DNA of 64,000 nucleotides from SCTD01 sp963781675 (GTDB taxonomy: Bacteria > Actinomycetota > Actinomycetes > Mycobacteriales > SCTD01), in assembly GCA_963781675.1 (NCBI GenBank), contig CAWAGF010000001.1, forward strand, positions 682,001 through 746,000, given 5' to 3'. The translations under genes and the position numbers were made by a program. The stretch's first letter is position 1. Each line of letters opens with the position of its first letter. Below the pieces are notes generated by a model that saw nothing but the letters and a program-made list of their open reading frames with translations, made no database searches and was not told where the DNA came from. Shown here one piece after another: positions 1 through 8,692 of this stretch.

Positions 1-773
1 GCGCGCGGGTCCTCGGCACGGTAGACGCGGTGCCCGAAGCCCATGAGGCGCTCCTTGCGGTCGAGCAGGCCCTTGACGTACTTGACCGGGTCGCCGCTCT
101 TCTCGACCTCGTCGAGCATCGTCAGCACGCGCGAGGGGGCACCGCCGTGCAGCGGGCCGGACAGCGCGCCGATGGCGCCGGAGACGGCAGCAGCGGCGTC
201 GGCGCCGGTCGAGGCGATGACGCGCGCGGTGAAGGTCGAGGCGTTCATGCCGTGCTCGGCGGCGGAGACGAAGTAGGCGTCGACGGCCTTGGTGTGCGCC
301 GGGTCGGGCTCGCCCTTCCAGCGGATCATGAAGCGCTCGACGATGGTCTTGGCCTTGTCGACCTCGCTCTGCGGGACCATCGGCTTGCCGAGGCCGCGGG
401 CGGACTGCGCGACGAACGCCATCGTCATCACCGAGACGCGCGCGAGGTCCTCGCGGATCTGGTCGACGTCGATGTCGAGCATCTGCTGCAGGCCCCAGGC
501 CGGCGCGAGCATCGCGATGGCCGACTGCACGTCGACCCGGATGTCACCGGAGTGGACCGGGAGCGGGAACGGCTCGGCCGGCGGCAGCCCGGGGTTGAAC
601 TTGCCGTCGACCAGCAGGCCCCAGACGTTGCCGAAGCTGGTCGTGCCGACGAGCTCCTCGATGTCCACACCGCGGTAGCGGAGCGCGCTGCCCTCCTTGT
701 CGGGCTCGGCGATCTCCGACTCGAAGGCGACGACGCCCTCGAGGCCGGGCTTGAACAGCGTCTCGTCGGCCAT
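1..773 (-). CDS. citA: citrate synthase (CitA type), C-terminus cut by window edge
   Basis: Condenses acetyl-CoA and oxaloacetate to citrate at the entry of the TCA cycle. About 257 N-terminal residues are present, reading left from an ATG at 773-771. They open with MADETLFKPGLEGVVAFE and contain HSGDIRVDVQ, the AAEHGMNASTFTARV helix, the LSGPLHGGAPSR segment with one active-site His, and GFGHRVYRAEDPRA with the second. This matches the short actinobacterial citrate synthase 2 (CitA) rather than the longer GltA type. The remaining roughly 110 residues lie outside the window. A purine-rich GAGGAG lies upstream of the ATG, so the message has a leader. The gene is divergent from pdxH, an arrangement I know from other actinomycetes. 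Identity is confident. Confidence 0.95.
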   Translation of the reverse strand, partial: MADETLFKPGLEGVVAFESEIAEPDKEGSALRYRGVDIEELVGTTSFGNVWGLLVDGKFNPGLPPAEPFPLPVHSGDIRVDVQSAIAMLAPAWGLQQMLDIDVDQIREDLARVSVMTMAFVAQSARGLGKPMVPQSEVDKAKTIVERFMIRWKGEPDPAHTKAVDAYFVSAAEHGMNASTFTARVIASTGADAAAAVSGAIGALSGPLHGGAPSRVLTMLDEVEKSGDPVKYVKGLLDRKERLMGFGHRVYRAEDPR

Positions 774-861
774 GGGGCGGCTCCTCGTCTGCGACGTGAT
801 CAGGGCGGTCGCGTCCATCTTGCCGGACTCGCTGCTCGGCGGCGGGGCGGCCCGGCCCGTC

Positions 862-867
862 TAGCGT
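862..867 (+). promoter_or_regulatory. -10 element (TAGCGT) of leaderless pdxH promoter
   Basis: TAGCGT fits the actinobacterial TAnnnT -10 consensus. It ends 7 nt before the GTG at 875, so transcription would begin at or next to the start codon. This spacing argues for the 875 GTG over the GTG at 866, which would lie inside the hexamer. Confidence 0.5.
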
Positions 868-874
868 GGACGCG

Positions 875-1516
875 GTGACGAGCGAGCGGCCGGTGGCGGA
901 CCTGCGTCGCGACTACGCCCTCGCCGGGCTGGCGGAGGCCGACCTGGCGCCGAGCTGGCACGAGCAGTTCGACCGGTGGTTCGGCGAGGCGGCCGGGCTG
1001 ACCGAGCCGAACGCCGTCGTCCTGGCGACGGCGACCCCCGACGGCGCCCCGAGCGCGCGCACCGTGCTGCTCAAGGCGTACGACGCGCGCGGGCTGGTCG
1101 TCTTCACCAACCTGACCTCGCGCAAGGCCCGCGAGGCGCTGGCGAACCCGCGCGCGACGCTGCTCTTCCCCTGGGTGGACCTCGAGCGGCAGGTCGTCGT
1201 CGAGGGCGCCGTCGAGCAGGTCGACCGGACGGACACCGAGGCGTACTTCCGCAGCCGCCCGCGCGGCTCGCAGGTCGGCGCCTGGACCTCGCGCCAGTCG
1301 ACGGTGCTGCCCGGTCGCGAGGTGCTCGAGCAGCGGCAGGCCGCGCTGGAGGAGCGGTTCGCGGGGCAGGAGGTGCCCGTGCCGGACTTCTGGGGCGGGC
1401 TGCGCGTGGTGCCGACGGCCGTGGAGTTCTGGCAGGGGCGGCCGAGCCGGCTGCACGACCGGCTGCGCTACCGGCAGGACGGTCCGCAGTGGGTGGTCGA
1501 GCGGCTGGCCCCGTGA
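875..1516 (+). CDS. pdxH: pyridoxamine 5'-phosphate oxidase
   Basis: FMN-dependent oxidase converting pyridoxine/pyridoxamine 5'-phosphate to PLP in the cytoplasm. The 213-residue length is usual. Visible family features are the PSARTVLLK FMN-binding strand, LTSRKAREALANP, the SQVGAWTSRQS phosphate-binding stretch, EFWQGRPSRLHDR, and the C-terminal RLAP that ends nearly all PdxH proteins. The GTG at 866 is also in frame, but a -10 hexamer 7 nt upstream favours 875. The stop overlaps the start of the next gene by 4 bp (GTGA), suggesting translational coupling to the MFS gene. Confidence 0.95.
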   Translation: MTSERPVADLRRDYALAGLAEADLAPSWHEQFDRWFGEAAGLTEPNAVVLATATPDGAPSARTVLLKAYDARGLVVFTNLTSRKAREALANPRATLLFPWVDLERQVVVEGAVEQVDRTDTEAYFRSRPRGSQVGAWTSRQSTVLPGREVLEQRQAALEERFAGQEVPVPDFWGGLRVVPTAVEFWQGRPSRLHDRLRYRQDGPQWVVERLAP

Positions 1517-2832
1517 CCCGCCCCACCGCCGAGTCGCGCGCGGGCCTGCTCGCCCGCCTGCGCGGCGCGACCCTCGACCTCACCCCCGTGCGGGTGTCGA
1601 AGCCGTACCGCCGCCTGCTGCTCGGCGAGGCCGTCTCGATCCTCGGCACGCAGGTCACCACGGTCGCCGTCCCGCTGCAGGTCTACGCCCAGACGAGATC
1701 CGCCGCCGCGGTCGGCCTCGTCGGCCTGGCCGGCCTGGTGCCGCTCGTCGTCTTCGGGCTGTACGGCGGGGCGATCGCCGACGCCGTCGACCGGCGCAGG
1801 CTCGTGCTCCTCACGACCTCGACCCAGCTCGTGCTCTCGCTGGTGCTCGTCCTGCAGGCGCTCGCCGACGTCGGCTCGACGCTGCTGCTGTACGGCATCG
1901 TCGCCGTGCAGGCGGCCAGCTTCGCGATCGACTCGCCGGCGCGGCAGGCGTTCGTGCCGCGGCTGCTGCCGACCGAGCTGCTGCCGGCGGCGAACGCGCT
2001 CAAGCAGGTCGAGTTCAACCTCGGCGTCACGGTGGGGCCGCTGCTGGCCGGGCTGATGGTGGCGCAGTTCGGTTACGAGTCGGCGTACGGGCTGGACGTG
2101 CTCACGTTCGTGGTCGCCCTCGTCGCGGTCGCCGGGCTGCCCGCGATGCCCCCGGCAGGCGGGGGGCGGCGCGCGGGCACCGCGAGCGTGCTGGAGGGGC
2201 TGGCCTTCCTGCGCAGCCGCCAGGTGCTGCTCATGACCTTCGTCGTCGACCTGGTGGCGATGGTCTTCGCGATGCCGCGCGCGCTGTTCCCCGCGCTCGC
2301 CGACGAGGTCTTCGGCGGCGGGGAGCAGACCGCGGGGCTGCTCTACTCCTCGGTCGCCGTCGGGGCGCTGCTCGGCGCGCTGTTCTCCGGCTGGTTCGGG
2401 CGCATCCACCGGCACGGCGTCGCGGTGCTGGCCGCGATCGTGGCGTGGGGCGTCTCGGTGACGCTGTTCGGGCTGACCGACCGGCTGTGGCTGGCCGTGC
2501 TGTGCCTGGCCGCGGCGGGGCTGTCCGACATGGTGTCGGCGGTCTTCCGCACCGCGATCCTGCAGGCGGCCGCGCCGGACGAGATGCGCGGCCGGCTCGG
2601 CGGCGTCTTCATCGTGGTGGTGGCGGGCGGGCCGCGGCTCGGCGACGCCCGCGCCGGTGGCGGCGCGGAGGTGCTCGGGCTGCAGGGCTCGTCGGTCGCC
2701 GGCGGCCTCACCGTCGTCGGGCTCACGCTGGCCATCGCGGCCGGTGCCACTCGCTTCCGGGCGTACGACGCCCGCGAGCCTCAGGACGGGCAGGCGGAGG
2801 ACAGCAGCGTGCCGAGGAACGCCGCGTCGTAG
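1513..2832 (+). CDS. MFS efflux transporter (EntS-like)
   Basis: A 439-residue major-facilitator membrane protein of the EntS/MFS_3 exporter type. A soluble stretch of about 35 residues precedes the first membrane helix. The cytoplasmic loop after helix 2 carries GAIADAVDRRRL, and FAIDSPARQAFVPRLLP and the RGRLGGVFIVVVAGGPRLGD segment are typical of this subgroup. Substrate is unknown; relatives export siderophores or drugs. It starts with GTG overlapping the pdxH stop. Its last 52 bp overlap the 3' end of the convergent membrane-protein gene, so the tail after RAYDAREP may be a chance read-through. No frameshift is evident. Confidence 0.85.
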   Translation: MTRPTAESRAGLLARLRGATLDLTPVRVSKPYRRLLLGEAVSILGTQVTTVAVPLQVYAQTRSAAAVGLVGLAGLVPLVVFGLYGGAIADAVDRRRLVLLTTSTQLVLSLVLVLQALADVGSTLLLYGIVAVQAASFAIDSPARQAFVPRLLPTELLPAANALKQVEFNLGVTVGPLLAGLMVAQFGYESAYGLDVLTFVVALVAVAGLPAMPPAGGGRRAGTASVLEGLAFLRSRQVLLMTFVVDLVAMVFAMPRALFPALADEVFGGGEQTAGLLYSSVAVGALLGALFSGWFGRIHRHGVAVLAAIVAWGVSVTLFGLTDRLWLAVLCLAAAGLSDMVSAVFRTAILQAAAPDEMRGRLGGVFIVVVAGGPRLGDARAGGGAEVLGLQGSSVAGGLTVVGLTLAIAAGATRFRAYDAREPQDGQAEDSSVPRNAAS

Positions 2833-3755
2833 GAGAGCGACGGCTGCGCGACGCGCCCCGCGTCGTCGGTGACCTGCAGCACGAGCTGGGGCAGGGCGGT
2901 GCGCGCGGACGGGCAGTCCTCGACCGTCACCCGGACCTCCAGTGACGTGCCCCTGCGGGTGCCGTCCTGGCGGTCGGGCGGCAGCGGCAGTGGCAGGTCC
3001 GCCGTGCCGCGCTCGGTGGTCGTCACCTCGGCCCGCAGGCCGGGCCCGCCGTCGACGGCGACCAGCGAGATGGCGTCGACGGAGCGGCTGCTGAGGTCGA
3101 GGGCGAGCTCCAGCGCTCCGCTGAGCCGCGAGAGGCCGAGCAGCTGGACCTCGACCGCCTCCTCGAGGGGGACGAAGCCGCAGGCGCGGGCCGCCTCGTC
3201 GCTGACGAGCTGCGTCAGGGAGGTCCAGCGACAGGGTGCGCGGGCCGGCTGCGGTGCGCAGCTCCAGGCTCAGGGCGGACAGCGGCATCGCCGGCGGCGG
3301 GCTGGTGGGGGAGCAGGTGAGCGAGCGGCGCAGCAGCAGCGGCGCCCGCTCGCCGGCCGGCACCTCGACGCCGTCCTGCACCACGCGGTAGCCGCCCGCG
3401 GTGCCGCGGTCCACCCGCACGAGCCGCGGCCCGTCGTTGCGCAGCCCGAGCTGCAGTTCGAGCACGCCACGCGGGTGCTCGGGTCGTAGCTCGTGGAGCT
3501 GCTGCCCAGCTCGACCGCCAGCTCGAGCACCCGGTCCAGCCGGCGGTCCTCGGCAGCGGCCGCGCGCCGCTCCCGGAGCTCGACCGCGCCGGCGCCGCCG
3601 GCGAGGAGCAGCACGACGACGCCGAGCGCCTGCAGGCGGCGTCGCGTGAACGGGCTCGGGCGCGGGTCGTCCTGGCCGGACACGAGCAGGTCCGCCGGCC
3701 GGGCCGGCTGTGACGGGTCGCGCACCGTCACCTCGGGCGGCCGTCGCTCCTCCAC
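2781..3755 (-). CDS. membrane-anchored protein of unknown function, two frameshifts
   Basis: I do not recognise a family. Three overlapping minus-strand frames join into one protein. Residues 1-45 are hydrophilic (MEERRPPEVTVRDPSQP), followed by one membrane helix (LGVVVLLLAGGAGAVEL) and an extracytoplasmic part of about 250 residues. That part contains strands such as VLELQLGLRNDGPRLVRVD, VEVQLLGLSRLSGALELAL and LEVRVTVEDC, suggesting a beta-sandwich. The frame changes near 3480 and again near 3215 (an extra C in the antisense CTCC). The start is a GTG at 3755 with a -10 hexamer 6 nt upstream. The C-terminus (LSSACPS) overlaps the end of the MFS gene antisense. Confidence 0.6.
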
Positions 3756-3761
3756 GCGCGG

Positions 3762-3767
3762 AGCGTA
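3762..3767 (-). promoter_or_regulatory. -10 element (TACGCT) for the gene starting at 3755
   Basis: Read on the minus strand, TACGCT stands 6 nt before the GTG at 3755. This is the same leaderless layout as pdxH, galU and metG, and it supports that start. Confidence 0.4.
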
Positions 3768-3771
3768 GGCC

Positions 3772-4425
3772 TCAGGCCAGCGCGAGCCAGGTCGCCCGGG
3801 CGACGGCCACCAGCGCGCCGTCGGGGTCGTGCAGCGCCGTGCCGGTGTGCGTCTTGCGGCCGTCCTCGCCGGTGATCCAGGCGGCGACCACGTGCGGCTG
3901 CCCGGGCACGAGCCGCCCGGGCTGGTGCAGCGCCATCCGGCCGAGCACCATCGGCCGGCCGGGCAGGTCGCTGGCCCAGCCGCCGGGGCAGTCCAGCGCC
4001 GCCCACACCATCACCGGGTCCTCGCCGTCCGGGGTCCAGCTGCAGGCCGCGCGGCCCTCGCCGACCATCCCGGGCCGCAGGCCGAGCCCGTCGGTGCGCT
4101 GCGTCCCGCAGGCGAAGCACGTCGGGAACGGGTGCGCCACGAGCCCGCCGTACGCCGCCTCCGCCGCCCGCGCCTGCTCCAGCGTCACCGCCTGCGGGAC
4201 GTCCAGCGAGACCTCCGACGGCACCGCCTCGGCCACCAGCAGGTCGCCGTCGTAGAGGCGGGCGCTGCCGGCGGAGGCGTCCACCCGAAGGTCGACGTCC
4301 AGCGGCGGGGGCCGGCGCAGGGTGACCTCCACGGCCTGCGCGCCGACGTACGACGCGAGTCGCCCGCAGGCCACGCCGCCGTTGGCGGAGCCGGGCGGGC
4401 CGTTGAACGTCCCCTTGATCCTCAT
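3772..4425 (-). CDS. hotdog-fold (thioesterase-like) protein
   Basis: A 217-residue soluble protein. The first half contains GSANGGVACGRLASYVG, usual in actinobacterial double-hotdog proteins. The middle carries a short Cys pair, FPTCFACGTQR. The C-terminal half has HVVAAWITGEDGRKTHTGTALHD, a typical final hotdog strand. No specific substrate can be assigned; an acyl-CoA thioesterase-like or ligand-binding role is inferred. The ATG at 4425 overlaps the stop of the UdgX gene upstream by 4 bp, so the two are probably co-translated, with no obvious biochemical reason for the pairing. Confidence 0.75.
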   Translation of the reverse strand: MRIKGTFNGPPGSANGGVACGRLASYVGAQAVEVTLRRPPPLDVDLRVDASAGSARLYDGDLLVAEAVPSEVSLDVPQAVTLEQARAAEAAYGGLVAHPFPTCFACGTQRTDGLGLRPGMVGEGRAACSWTPDGEDPVMVWAALDCPGGWASDLPGRPMVLGRMALHQPGRLVPGQPHVVAAWITGEDGRKTHTGTALHDPDGALVAVARATWLALA

Positions 4426-5081
4426 GACCCCAGTGCAGCAGCCGCCACCCGCAGGTCCGCCACCAGCCCGGCCCGCGCAGCGCCCCGGTCGTCGGCGCGC
4501 AGCACCGCCGACGGGTGGATCGTCGCCAAGGCCTGCCCGCTGCCGAAGCGCTCCTCGTCGCCGCTCGGCGGCCACGGCATGAGCACCCCGCGGCTCTGCG
4601 TGACGCGGAAGGACGACCCGAAGACGGCCTTGCCCGCGGTGGCGCCGAGCAGCACGACGACGTCCGGCTTGAGGACCGCGACCTCCGCCTGCAGCCACGG
4701 CGTGCAGGCCCGCACCTCCCACGTGTCGGGGGAGGCGTGAATGCGGCGCTTGCCCTGAGCCCGGAACGTGAAGTGCTTCACCGCGTTCGTGACGAACGCC
4801 TGCGACCGGTCGATGCCCGCCTCCTCCAGCACCCCGTCGAGCAGCCGCCCGGCCGGCCCGACGAACGGCTCGCCCGCACGGTCCTCCTGGTCACCCGGCT
4901 GCTCGCCGACGAGGACGATCCGCGCGTCCGCAGGGCCGGCGCTGGGGACGACCTGCGTGGCGGACTCCCACAGCGGGCAGCCGCGGCAGGTCGCCTGTGC
5001 TTCGGCGAGCTGTGCGAGGGAGGCGTCGGCGGGGACGAAGGGCGCGGCGGTGGGCCAGTCGGGGCGGGGCACGCGCAGCAC
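4422..5081 (-). CDS. udgX: UdgX-type uracil-DNA glycosylase
   Basis: Removes uracil from DNA. The UdgX branch of family 4 is known to stay covalently attached to the abasic site through a His in a KRRIH loop. Of 219 residues, GEQPGDQED (motif A) is at about 59-67, KRRIH at 111-115 and the IHPS motif near the C-terminus. Iron-sulfur ligand candidates are C32 and C35 (TCRGC) and C126 (RACTPWL). His103 stands in NAVKHF where ordinary family-4 enzymes have Cys, a substitution also found in UdgX proteins as I recall them. Start GTG 5081 follows AAGGGG. A family-5 UDG is encoded at 58501. Confidence 0.88.
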   Translation of the reverse strand: MLRVPRPDWPTAAPFVPADASLAQLAEAQATCRGCPLWESATQVVPSAGPADARIVLVGEQPGDQEDRAGEPFVGPAGRLLDGVLEEAGIDRSQAFVTNAVKHFTFRAQGKRRIHASPDTWEVRACTPWLQAEVAVLKPDVVVLLGATAGKAVFGSSFRVTQSRGVLMPWPPSGDEERFGSGQALATIHPSAVLRADDRGAARAGLVADLRVAAAALGS

Positions 5082-5099
5082 CTACCCCTTCTGCGCCGG

Positions 5100-5105
5100 T
5101 ACGTT
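5100..5105 (+). promoter_or_regulatory. -10 element (TACGTT) for the LLDTR-repeat gene
   Basis: TACGTT ends 6 nt before the GTG at 5112, giving another leaderless-type start. It lies in the 30-bp gap between divergent genes. Confidence 0.4.
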
Positions 5106-5111
5106 CCGTCC

Positions 5112-7049
5112 GTGAAGCGCCTCGTCCTGCCGCTCGTCGCCCTGCTGGCCCTCGCCGGCCTCCCGCTGACCCCGGCGACGGCCGCCGCGCCGGCCCCCGG
5201 CCAGTCGGTCTTCGTGCCGCTCGAGCCGGTGCGGCTGCTCGACACCCGGGAGGGCACCGGCGCCGTCCGCGGCCCGGTCGGCCCCGGGCAGACGCTGGAC
5301 CTGCTCGTCGCCGACGGCGTCCGGGTGCCCGCCGACGCCACCGCCGTGGTCCTCAACGTGACGGCCACCTCCGCGACGGCGGCGACCGATGTGCGCGTCT
5401 ACCCCGCGACCAGCGCGCCGCCGCCGACCGTGAGCAACCTCAACGTCGTGCCGCGCTCGACCGTGGCGAACCTCGTGCACGTCAAGGTCGGCGACGCGGG
5501 GATGGTCCGGCTGCGCAACGAGTCCGGGTCGGTGCAGCTGCTCGCCGACCTGTCCGGCTACTTCGCCGAGCGGGACACCGGCGCCACGTACGTGCCGGTC
5601 GCGCCCCGGCGGCTGCTCGACACCCGCGTCGAGAAGCGCCCGCTGGGCGCGGCCGAGGTGCGCCAGCTGCAGGTCGCCGGCACCACCGACGGCGCGCCCG
5701 CGGACGCGACCGCCGTCGTCCTGAACGTCACCGGCGTCGCTGCGACGCGGCAGACCGACATCCGGGTGTGGCCGACGCGCGACGCGGAGCCGCCGCTGGT
5801 GAGCAACCTCAACCCGCCGCCCGGCCGGCCCGTCGCGGCCGCCGTCGTCGTCGGCGTCGGCGAGGGCGGCAGCGTCTCGATCCGCAGCAGCGTCGGCACC
5901 GTGCACGTCCTGGTCGACCTGGCCGGCTGGTACGTGCCGACCACCGACGGCTCGACCTTCCACCCGGTGGCGCCGGTGCGCCTGCTCGACAGCCGCCAGG
6001 CGACCCCGGACCCGCGCTTCCCCGCGGGAACGCCTGGTGCGCCGCCGTTCCGGCTCGGGGCGGGCGAGACCTACGACCTGCCCGTCGCGGGCGTCCGCGG
6101 CGTCCCGGCGATGGCCACCGCGGCCGTCCTCAACGTCACGGGCGTCGCCCCGAGCAGCGGCAGCGACGTCCGCGTCTACCCCGCGGGCGACGGCTCCGTG
6201 CCCGGCTCGAGCAACCTGAACGTCGTCCGCGGGCAGACGACCGCCAACGCCGTGGTCGTGCGCATCGGCCGCGACGGCAGGGTGCGGCTGCGCAACACCA
6301 GCGGCGCGCTCGACCTGGTGGTGGACCTCGCCGCGTGGTTCGGCCCGACCGGCGACGGCTGGGACATCAGCTGGCCGCAGTGCACGGCCGCCGGCTCGTC
6401 CACCAGCCGGCTGCCCGAGGGCGGCGGCTTCGCCGTCGTCGGCCGCACGCGGGGCGCGCCCTTCACGGAGAACGAGTGCTTCGACGCGCAGTGGCAGTGG
6501 GCGTCCTCGCTGCCGGGCGAGCCGTCGGTCTACCTCAACCTCGACGCGCCCGGTGCCCGCGACAGCGAGGGCGGCCGGGTGTGGACGGAGGTCTGCGGGG
6601 CGGGCACGCCGACCAGCACCTGCTCCACGGAGTACGGCCGTCGCCTCGCGCGGTACGCCCTCGACCGGATGCCGAGCACGCCGTCGGGCGGCCGGCCGAT
6701 GGTGTGGCTCGACGTCGAGGGGCCGTACGCCGAGGGCCCGTTCTGGCAGAGCTCGGTGGCGGTCAACCGCGGCGTGCTCAACGGCGCGGTCGCGGTGCTG
6801 CGCGACGCCGGCCACCGCGTCGGCATCTACACCGACCGCAGGGACAGCACCTCGAACGACTGGACCGCGATCATGGGTGCGTTCTCGGTGCCGCACCTGC
6901 AGACGTGGGTGTTCAGGGTCGGCGACACCGAGACCTCGGCCGAGATGTGCGCCAAGGACATCAGCTCGACCGGAGGTCCCGCGGTGCTGGTGCAGGACCA
7001 GCCGCGGCCCGGCGAGACGCCGCCGTACGACGTCGACCACCTGTGCTGA
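5112..7049 (+). CDS. secreted protein: three LLDTR repeats plus GH25-like C-terminal domain
   Basis: A 645-residue exported protein. A cleavable signal peptide spans residues 1-25 (hydrophobic core then ATAAAPA). Three repeats of 120-150 residues follow. Each opens with PVRLLDTR, PRRLLDTR or PVRLLDSR, contains ADATAVVLNVT-like and VSNLNV-like strands, and closes with DLSGYF, DLAGWY or DLAAWF. These are extracellular beta modules common in actinobacteria. From about residue 420 a different domain begins (WDISWPQC) with YLNLDAPG, VWLDVEG and HRVGIYTDR. That pattern resembles GH25/DUF1906 beta-barrel hydrolases, with Asp and Glu at plausible catalytic places. A cell-wall hydrolase or wall-binding role is inferred. 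Cys residues in the C-terminal domain suggest disulfides. Confidence 0.7.
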   Translation: MKRLVLPLVALLALAGLPLTPATAAAPAPGQSVFVPLEPVRLLDTREGTGAVRGPVGPGQTLDLLVADGVRVPADATAVVLNVTATSATAATDVRVYPATSAPPPTVSNLNVVPRSTVANLVHVKVGDAGMVRLRNESGSVQLLADLSGYFAERDTGATYVPVAPRRLLDTRVEKRPLGAAEVRQLQVAGTTDGAPADATAVVLNVTGVAATRQTDIRVWPTRDAEPPLVSNLNPPPGRPVAAAVVVGVGEGGSVSIRSSVGTVHVLVDLAGWYVPTTDGSTFHPVAPVRLLDSRQATPDPRFPAGTPGAPPFRLGAGETYDLPVAGVRGVPAMATAAVLNVTGVAPSSGSDVRVYPAGDGSVPGSSNLNVVRGQTTANAVVVRIGRDGRVRLRNTSGALDLVVDLAAWFGPTGDGWDISWPQCTAAGSSTSRLPEGGGFAVVGRTRGAPFTENECFDAQWQWASSLPGEPSVYLNLDAPGARDSEGGRVWTEVCGAGTPTSTCSTEYGRRLARYALDRMPSTPSGGRPMVWLDVEGPYAEGPFWQSSVAVNRGVLNGAVAVLRDAGHRVGIYTDRRDSTSNDWTAIMGAFSVPHLQTWVFRVGDTETSAEMCAKDISSTGGPAVLVQDQPRPGETPPYDVDHLC

Positions 7050-7053
7050 GCGA

Positions 7054-8403
7054 CTACTCGCGCACCTCGGCGTAGCGACGGAGCGCCTCCGCCCGCTCGA
7101 CGCCGTGGTCGACGACCGGCCGCGGGTAGCCGTTCGGCGGGCCGTCGGGCAGCAGCCACGGCTCGTGCACGTGCTTGCGGTCCAGCCCCTGCAGCTCGGG
7201 CACCCACCGGCGGATGTACTCGCCGTCGGGGTCGTGGTCGCGGCCCTGCTTCACCGGGTTGAAGACGCGGAAGTACGGCGCCGGGTCGCTGCCGGTGCCG
7301 GCGATCCACTGCCAGCCGTGCTGGTTGCTGGCCAGGTCGCCGTCGCGCAGGTGCTGCATGAAGTGCCGCGCGCCCCGCCGCCAGTGCAGGTGCAGGTCCT
7401 TGGTGAGGAAGGACCCGACGATCATCCGCACCCGGTTGTGCACGTACGCCTCGCCGAGCAGCTGCCGCATGCCGGCGTCCACGATCGGGTAGCCGGTCGT
7501 GCCGGTCGCCCAGCGTCGGAAGCGCTCGTCCGCCTCCGGACCCTCGTCGTACTGCAGCCGCGCCATCGTGGGCTGCAGCTCCTCGCGCGCCGACTCCGGG
7601 CGGTGCCACAGCACGTCGGCGTAGAAGTCGCGCCACACCAGCTCGCCCGCCAGCTTGAGCGCCCCGTCGTCGGTGCCGAGCGAGGCGTGCAGCGTGCGCG
7701 GGTGCACGCAGCCGTACTTGAGGTAGACGGACATGCCGCTGGTGCCGTCGGCAGCAGGCCGGTTGCGGGTCTCCGCGTACGCCGACGCACCGCTGCCGAG
7801 GAAGGCCTTCCAGCGGGCCGTCGCCGCGCGCTCGCCGGCCTCGGGCAGCACGACGCCGCCGAGGTCGGGGTCGGCGGGGACGCCGTCGGTGGGCAGGCCG
7901 CCGGTGGTCCACGGCAGCACCCGCGGCGTCGGTGCCGGCGAGTGCAGGCCGCGTGCGCGCCAGGCCCGGGCGTACGGCGAGTAGACGCGGAACGGCGTGC
8001 CGTCCTCCTTGCGCAGCACCCCGGGCGTGATGCCGTACGGCGAGCCGGTCGCCACCAGCGGCACGTCCGCGAGGGCCTGCCGCACGCGCTCGTCGCGTGC
8101 GCGGCCGTACGGCGCGTGGTCGCTGCTGACGTGGACGCCGGTGGCCTCGACCTCGCGCGCGACCCGCGGCACGACCTCCTCGGGACGGCCGGTCAGCACG
8201 CGCAGGCGGCCGTCGGTGCGCTCGTCGAGCTCGCGCAGGCAGCGGTAGAGGAAGGCCAGCCGGGGTGTCCCGGACGTGCCGCGCAGGGCGTCGTCGAGGA
8301 CGAACAGCGGGAGCACCTCGTCGGCCTGGTCGCGCGCGGCGAGCAGAGCGGGGTGGTCGGCCAGGCGCAGGTCCCGGCGCAGCCAGAGGACGGCGGTCGT
8401 CAT
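7054..8403 (-). CDS. phr: deoxyribodipyrimidine photolyase
   Basis: Light-driven repair of cyclobutane pyrimidine dimers. The 449 residues have the usual two-part layout. The N-terminal antenna-binding alpha/beta domain opens TTAVLWLRRDLRLADHP. The helical FAD domain carries TGYPIVDAGMRQL, VHNRVRMIVGSFLTKDL, GWQWIAGTGSDPAPYFRVFNP and DPDGEYIRRWVPEL. The Trp/Asn-rich signature favours a class I CPD photolyase over a cryptochrome. The ATG at 8403 is preceded by TAGCGT 8 nt upstream. The 3' end is 5 bp from the end of the convergent LLDTR gene. Confidence 0.93.
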   Translation of the reverse strand: MTTAVLWLRRDLRLADHPALLAARDQADEVLPLFVLDDALRGTSGTPRLAFLYRCLRELDERTDGRLRVLTGRPEEVVPRVAREVEATGVHVSSDHAPYGRARDERVRQALADVPLVATGSPYGITPGVLRKEDGTPFRVYSPYARAWRARGLHSPAPTPRVLPWTTGGLPTDGVPADPDLGGVVLPEAGERAATARWKAFLGSGASAYAETRNRPAADGTSGMSVYLKYGCVHPRTLHASLGTDDGALKLAGELVWRDFYADVLWHRPESAREELQPTMARLQYDEGPEADERFRRWATGTTGYPIVDAGMRQLLGEAYVHNRVRMIVGSFLTKDLHLHWRRGARHFMQHLRDGDLASNQHGWQWIAGTGSDPAPYFRVFNPVKQGRDHDPDGEYIRRWVPELQGLDRKHVHEPWLLPDGPPNGYPRPVVDHGVERAEALRRYAEVRE

Positions 8404-8411
8404 GGCGCAGC

Positions 8412-8417
8412 ACGCTA
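8412..8417 (-). promoter_or_regulatory. -10 element (TAGCGT) for photolyase
   Basis: On the minus strand TAGCGT is 8 nt before the ATG at 8403, consistent with a leaderless or nearly leaderless transcript. Confidence 0.4.
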
Positions 8418-8484
8418 GGACCGGCCCGTCGGCGGCGCCCGTCGACGTGATCGTCGTGAGGTCGGCGGCGGGCTGATCAAGCCC

Positions 8485-8673
8485 ATGCAGCACCGCTGGG
8501 AGAACGCGCTCACCAAGGCCGACCAGGAGAAGGACAAGCTCAAGGCGCAGTCCTCGACGTCCGGCTCCGAGGTCTACCCGACCGACCCGACGTGGTCGTC
8601 GGCCCCGCAGGTCGCTCCCGTCCCCTCCGCGATGGACGCGCCGACCAGCACCTACGGCCAGCCGCGCCTCTAG
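8485..8673 (+). CDS. small hydrophilic protein, unknown
   Basis: A 62-residue open frame starting MQHRWENALTKADQEKDKLK and ending TYGQPRL. The first 25 residues are charged and probably helical; the rest is rich in Ser, Pro and Thr and likely disordered. No membrane segment or known motif is visible. Support comes from its position in an otherwise empty stretch and a terminator-like hairpin about 20 bp after its stop. I see no strong ribosome site, so it could be spurious. Confidence 0.45.
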   Translation: MQHRWENALTKADQEKDKLKAQSSTSGSEVYPTDPTWSSAPQVAPVPSAMDAPTSTYGQPRL

Positions 8674-8692
8674 CCCCACCCGTACGGCGCAC

